From positions 62,001 through 126,000 of the forward strand of contig JAPFBP010000001.1 in the NCBI GenBank assembly GCA_029250275.1: a DNA stretch of 64,000 bases, read 5' to 3'. The stretch's first letter is position 1; every line of letters starts with the position of its first letter. Position numbers and translations under genes: made by a program. The notes beneath the pieces were generated by a model. That model was not told the DNA's origin. It saw only the letters and a program-made list of their open reading frames with translations, and did not search any database. The DNA comes from Candidatus Nitrosopumilus sp. (GTDB taxonomy: Archaea > Thermoproteota > Nitrososphaeria > Nitrososphaerales > Nitrosopumilaceae). Shown in pieces: positions 61,528-64,000 of the stretch.

Positions 61528-62856
61528 ATGGTACTTGATTCTGGAGACACAGCATGGATGCTTGTTGCTGGAAGTCTTGTATTGCTTATGATCCCTGCTC
61601 TAGGTCTGTTTGAATCAGGACTTTTAAGAAAAAAGAATGCAACTTCTATTTTCATGCAAATTTTCTTTGGTCTGGCAATGTTGAGTGTCATGTGGTTTAT
61701 TTTTGGATTTAGTTTATCTTTTGGAGAGTCCACTTTGGGGTTGGTCGGAAATCTAGATTGGGTTTTTCTCAAAGGAATTCCATCTAATGCTCCATTAGAA
61801 CAATATGCTCCAACAATTCCTGGTATGTTATTTGTAAAATTTCAATTAATGTTTGCAGCAATTACTCCGCTATTACTTACAGGAACAATTGCTGAAAGAA
61901 TGAAGTTTAGTTCATTTGTTATATTTATTGCAGCATGGTCTATGCTAATCTACTACCCTCTTGTTCATTGGGTTTGGGGTGGAGGTTGGTTGGCACAATT
62001 TGGTGTAGCTGACTTTGCCGGTGGCATTGTAATTCACACTAGTGTGGGAATGGCAGCGTTAGCTGCAGCACTAGTACTTGGTAAGAGAAGACATTATGGT
62101 CCTGCAATAATGATTCCTCATAGTATTCCACTAGCTGTACTTGGTTCTTCTTTATTGTGGCTTGGTTGGTTTGGATTTAATGCTGGAAGTGCTCTTTCTG
62201 CATCTGGTGGAGTCGCAGGAAATACTGTAATTGTAACTCACATGGCATCTTCAATTTCTGCTTTAATTTGGGCTGGTCTTTCTTGGATAAGAACAGGAAA
62301 GCCATCTGTTATTGCAACAATTAACGGTGCAATTGCAGGTCTTGCAGGAATTACACCTGCATCTGGATTTGTTAGTGTTGAACATGCATTTGTTATTGGA
62401 ATAGCTATTGGTGTTCTCTCATACTCTGGAGTGGTGTTATTCAAAGAAAAACTAAAGATTGATGATGCACTTGATGTCAGCTCTGTTCACGGAGTTGCAG
62501 GTATTGTTGGTGCACTAGCAATTGGTATATTTGCAAGCAGCGTAATTAATCCTGGAGGACCTGACGGACTGCTCTTTGGAAATCCTGATCAATTATGGAT
62601 TCAAGCTGTAGGTGTTGGTGTTGCAGGTGCAATGGGCTTTGGTGGAACTTGGATAATTTTACAAATAATGAAACATCTAATTGGAATTAGGGTTTCACCT
62701 GAAGTAGAAGACATTGGTTTGGATATCAGTGAACATGCAGAATCTGCTTATTCTGATGAAGAAGAGTTTATGTTAGATATGGATGATTATACAGATGAGT
62801 TACAGGATAAAGATGAAATCTTATTCAAAAAGAAATATTCTGGTAAGAAACAATGA
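61528..62856 (+). CDS. amtB: Ammonium transporter
   Basis: A 442-residue Amt with eleven hydrophobic segments. The N-terminal region has FESGLLRKKN with the conserved Phe/Gly, the twin-His pore uses His in VIHTSVGMAALAA (about 173) and in SSVHGVAGIVGAL (about 324), and the MHWVWGGGWLA-type segment near 150 is typical of the family. An acidic 60-residue cytoplasmic tail follows the last helix. It imports ammonium, the energy and nitrogen source of this kind of archaeon. Its stop overlaps the next gene by ATGA. Confidence 0.95.
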   Translation: MVLDSGDTAWMLVAGSLVLLMIPALGLFESGLLRKKNATSIFMQIFFGLAMLSVMWFIFGFSLSFGESTLGLVGNLDWVFLKGIPSNAPLEQYAPTIPGMLFVKFQLMFAAITPLLLTGTIAERMKFSSFVIFIAAWSMLIYYPLVHWVWGGGWLAQFGVADFAGGIVIHTSVGMAALAAALVLGKRRHYGPAIMIPHSIPLAVLGSSLLWLGWFGFNAGSALSASGGVAGNTVIVTHMASSISALIWAGLSWIRTGKPSVIATINGAIAGLAGITPASGFVSVEHAFVIGIAIGVLSYSGVVLFKEKLKIDDALDVSSVHGVAGIVGALAIGIFASSVINPGGPDGLLFGNPDQLWIQAVGVGVAGAMGFGGTWIILQIMKHLIGIRVSPEVEDIGLDISEHAESAYSDEEEFMLDMDDYTDELQDKDEILFKKKYSGKKQ

Positions 62857-63218
62857 CTGTTAATTATGATGAACTATCAAAACAAGTTCTTGATTTAGAT
62901 ACTCAAGTTAGATTTGCAGGTGTTGCAAATAGTAAAGGTGTGATGATTGCTGGTGGCCATAAAGAGAATATAGAAAAAATCTTAGATGGTGATAATGTTA
63001 ACATGTCAATTCACTATGCATTACAAAAAAGAGATCTTTATACAAATTTAGCATATAAAATTGGTTCAGAACTATCATCAATAACTGAATATGAAAAAGT
63101 TACGATGATTAGTATTCCAATTAATTCTAATGAATTGTTTATGGTTAGTACAGAACCAAGAACAGATTATTTAAAAATTATTGATTTTATTTATTCTGCT
63201 ATAAATTCTCAAAAATAG
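62853..63218 (+). CDS. Small soluble protein downstream of amtB, 121 aa
   Basis: It is translationally coupled to amtB through a 4-bp overlap. The alpha/beta pattern (VRFAGVANSKGVMIAGGHKE, then ... YEKVTMISIPINSNELFMVSTE) resembles roadblock/LC7-type folds seen in the thaumarchaeal DUF6659-like group; I am moderately sure of that comparison. It has no membrane segment. A partner or sensor for the transporter is likely from the coupling alone. Confidence 0.7.
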   Translation: MTVNYDELSKQVLDLDTQVRFAGVANSKGVMIAGGHKENIEKILDGDNVNMSIHYALQKRDLYTNLAYKIGSELSSITEYEKVTMISIPINSNELFMVSTEPRTDYLKIIDFIYSAINSQK

Positions 63219-63253
63219 AGCCAATTTAGGCATGAAATATCTAATTTTTCATA

Positions 63254-63901
63254 TTAAGTAATACTGGAATTATTTTTTTCTTTTAACTTCAAAATACTAT
63301 AATCGTATTTCTTTTTCATTTCAATAGAACAAAATTGTGTAAATTTGTATTCCTCAAAGTCTTTTAAAATTCCATACAAATTACTACCAATAACCATACT
63401 ATTTTTTGGACAAAATGAATTAATCTTAAAACATCTATTCACTGTAGGTCCAAAAACATCTGATATGTTGGAAGTAGTGCTTTCAGCTACCTTTACTGAA
63501 CCACACGTAACACTAATTTTGTAATCTAATCCATCTATATTTTTTGCATTAAGTTCATTTTTTAATTCGTCATGAGATTCAATCATAGATAAACAACATT
63601 CTAACATGTTTTTCATTGCTTCAGAATCAAGAGAATCAATATTTGGAAATCTAAACATTAAAGCATCTCCAATATTTTTTATCACTTTACCATTATATTT
63701 ATGAATAATTTTTGCCATAAAATTTAGAAAAATTTCATACATTTTAGAAACATCATCATCTGATAATTTAGATGATATTATAGTAGAATCTGTCATATCA
63801 ACTACACCTACACAATCATTTTGTATACGTTGAGAAAACTTTAGCAACATATCACCTTCAATTTTTGCTGAGTGGAGCATTACCATTGTTGGTGATGTCA
63901 A
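63254..63901 (-). CDS. Class III nucleotidyl cyclase-domain protein, 215 aa
   Basis: The longest frame starts with TTG; Met6, Met8 or Met18 (bases 63886, 63880 or 63850) are other candidates, the last leaving more room for the divergent gene. The cyclase domain shows GVVDMTDST (metal Asp, near residue 34), the second metal Asp in NIGDALMFRFP (near 77), and TCGSVKVAES (near 135). No sensor or membrane domain is attached. It may make cAMP or bind nucleotide without catalysis; the transition-state Asn-Arg pair (NRCF near 152) is present as Asn-Arg. Confidence 0.75.
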   Translation of the reverse strand: MTSPTMVMLHSAKIEGDMLLKFSQRIQNDCVGVVDMTDSTIISSKLSDDDVSKMYEIFLNFMAKIIHKYNGKVIKNIGDALMFRFPNIDSLDSEAMKNMLECCLSMIESHDELKNELNAKNIDGLDYKISVTCGSVKVAESTTSNISDVFGPTVNRCFKINSFCPKNSMVIGSNLYGILKDFEEYKFTQFCSIEMKKKYDYSILKLKEKNNSSIT

Positions 63902-64000
63902 AAGTAAAGAACAACGTTCTGTTGATTTTACTACTACAGTATATGATAATCCTGAAAAAACATCTCATGCAACTTATACAAATCCAGCTCAAAGACTAAC
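63895..64000 (+). pseudogene. Start of an unknown gene, apparently frameshifted, cut by window edge
   Basis: The frame open to the window end reads KSKEQRSVDFTTTVYDNPEK and onwards, which looks like real coding sequence, but it has no ATG, GTG or TTG upstream before a stop. An ATG at 63895 lies in another frame; adding one A to the AAAA run at 63900-63903 would give Met-Ser-Lys-Ser-Lys-Glu and join them. So either a one-base deletion has occurred, or the base is a sequencing error. Nothing can be said of function from 34 residues. Confidence 0.4.

Overview
The window is AT-rich, gene-dense DNA from an archaeon, most likely a marine ammonia-oxidising member of the Nitrososphaerota (Thaumarchaeota), close to Nitrosopumilus. 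The supporting genes are both subunits of the archaeal family D DNA polymerase, an Orc1/Cdc6 initiator, a GINS subunit, a thermosome, geranylgeranylglyceryl phosphate synthase, an archaeal CCA-adding enzyme, an ESCRT-III (CdvB-like) protein, a TFB remnant, and an Amt ammonium transporter with PII proteins. Many genes start with TTG or GTG, and several have a TATA box about 25-30 bp before the start codon, as expected for leaderless transcripts. The assignment is inference from gene content; no database was searched.

Layout. 0-10 kb: the end of a glycosyltransferase, a strong RNA-like hairpin, an SDR enzyme, a flippase-like membrane protein, a GPN GTPase, homoserine kinase, and three preQ0/7-deazaguanine genes (queC, folE, queE); then a three-gene block holding a soluble winged-helix protein, a membrane-tethered winged-helix protein and a secreted coiled-coil protein. 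10-22 kb: small secreted or hypothetical proteins, an ESCRT-III homologue, a CysQ/CysC pair, a hemerythrin, and a cluster of decayed genes (crcB, tfb, and a CDC48-type ATPase fragment fused to the end of hsp20). 22-28 kb: an NDH-2-like oxidoreductase, a secreted cyclophilin, CbiE and a SpoIIM-like membrane protein.

28-43 kb is the replication neighbourhood. PolD small subunit and cdc6 converge; cdc6 is followed by a 485-bp gene-free stretch with two identical ORB-like 23-bp repeats and five GTTAACA heptamers, which I read as a replication origin. PolD large subunit and a GINS subunit lie within 12 kb on the far side. SHMT, thermosome and a glutamine synthetase share this part.

43-58 kb: an SDR plus a flavoprotein, a tRNA-Pro gene, an overlapping RNA-processing operon (thpR, cca, kinase), UPF0200/UPF0201-type genes, and a co-directional minus-strand run of sirtuin, RNase Z, tRNA methyltransferase, PRPP synthetase and MscS channel; then a KamA-like radical SAM enzyme and a second glutamine synthetase. 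58-64 kb: a frameshifted universal stress protein, a J-domain/beta-helix protein, and a nitrogen-sensing group: a PII-like protein with an extra C-terminal domain, a PII protein apparently co-transcribed with two tiny membrane peptides, and amtB with a 4-bp-overlapping downstream gene. The window ends with a cyclase-domain protein and a gene start that appears frameshifted.

Seven genes are interrupted or truncated internally (crcB, tfb, the CDC48 fragment, the 49.3-kb secreted protein, usp, the right-edge gene, and possibly a short remnant at 16.4 kb). tfb carries several lesions and is real decay; the single-base homopolymer shifts could be sequencing errors. I see no CRISPR array, insertion sequence, prophage or rRNA.
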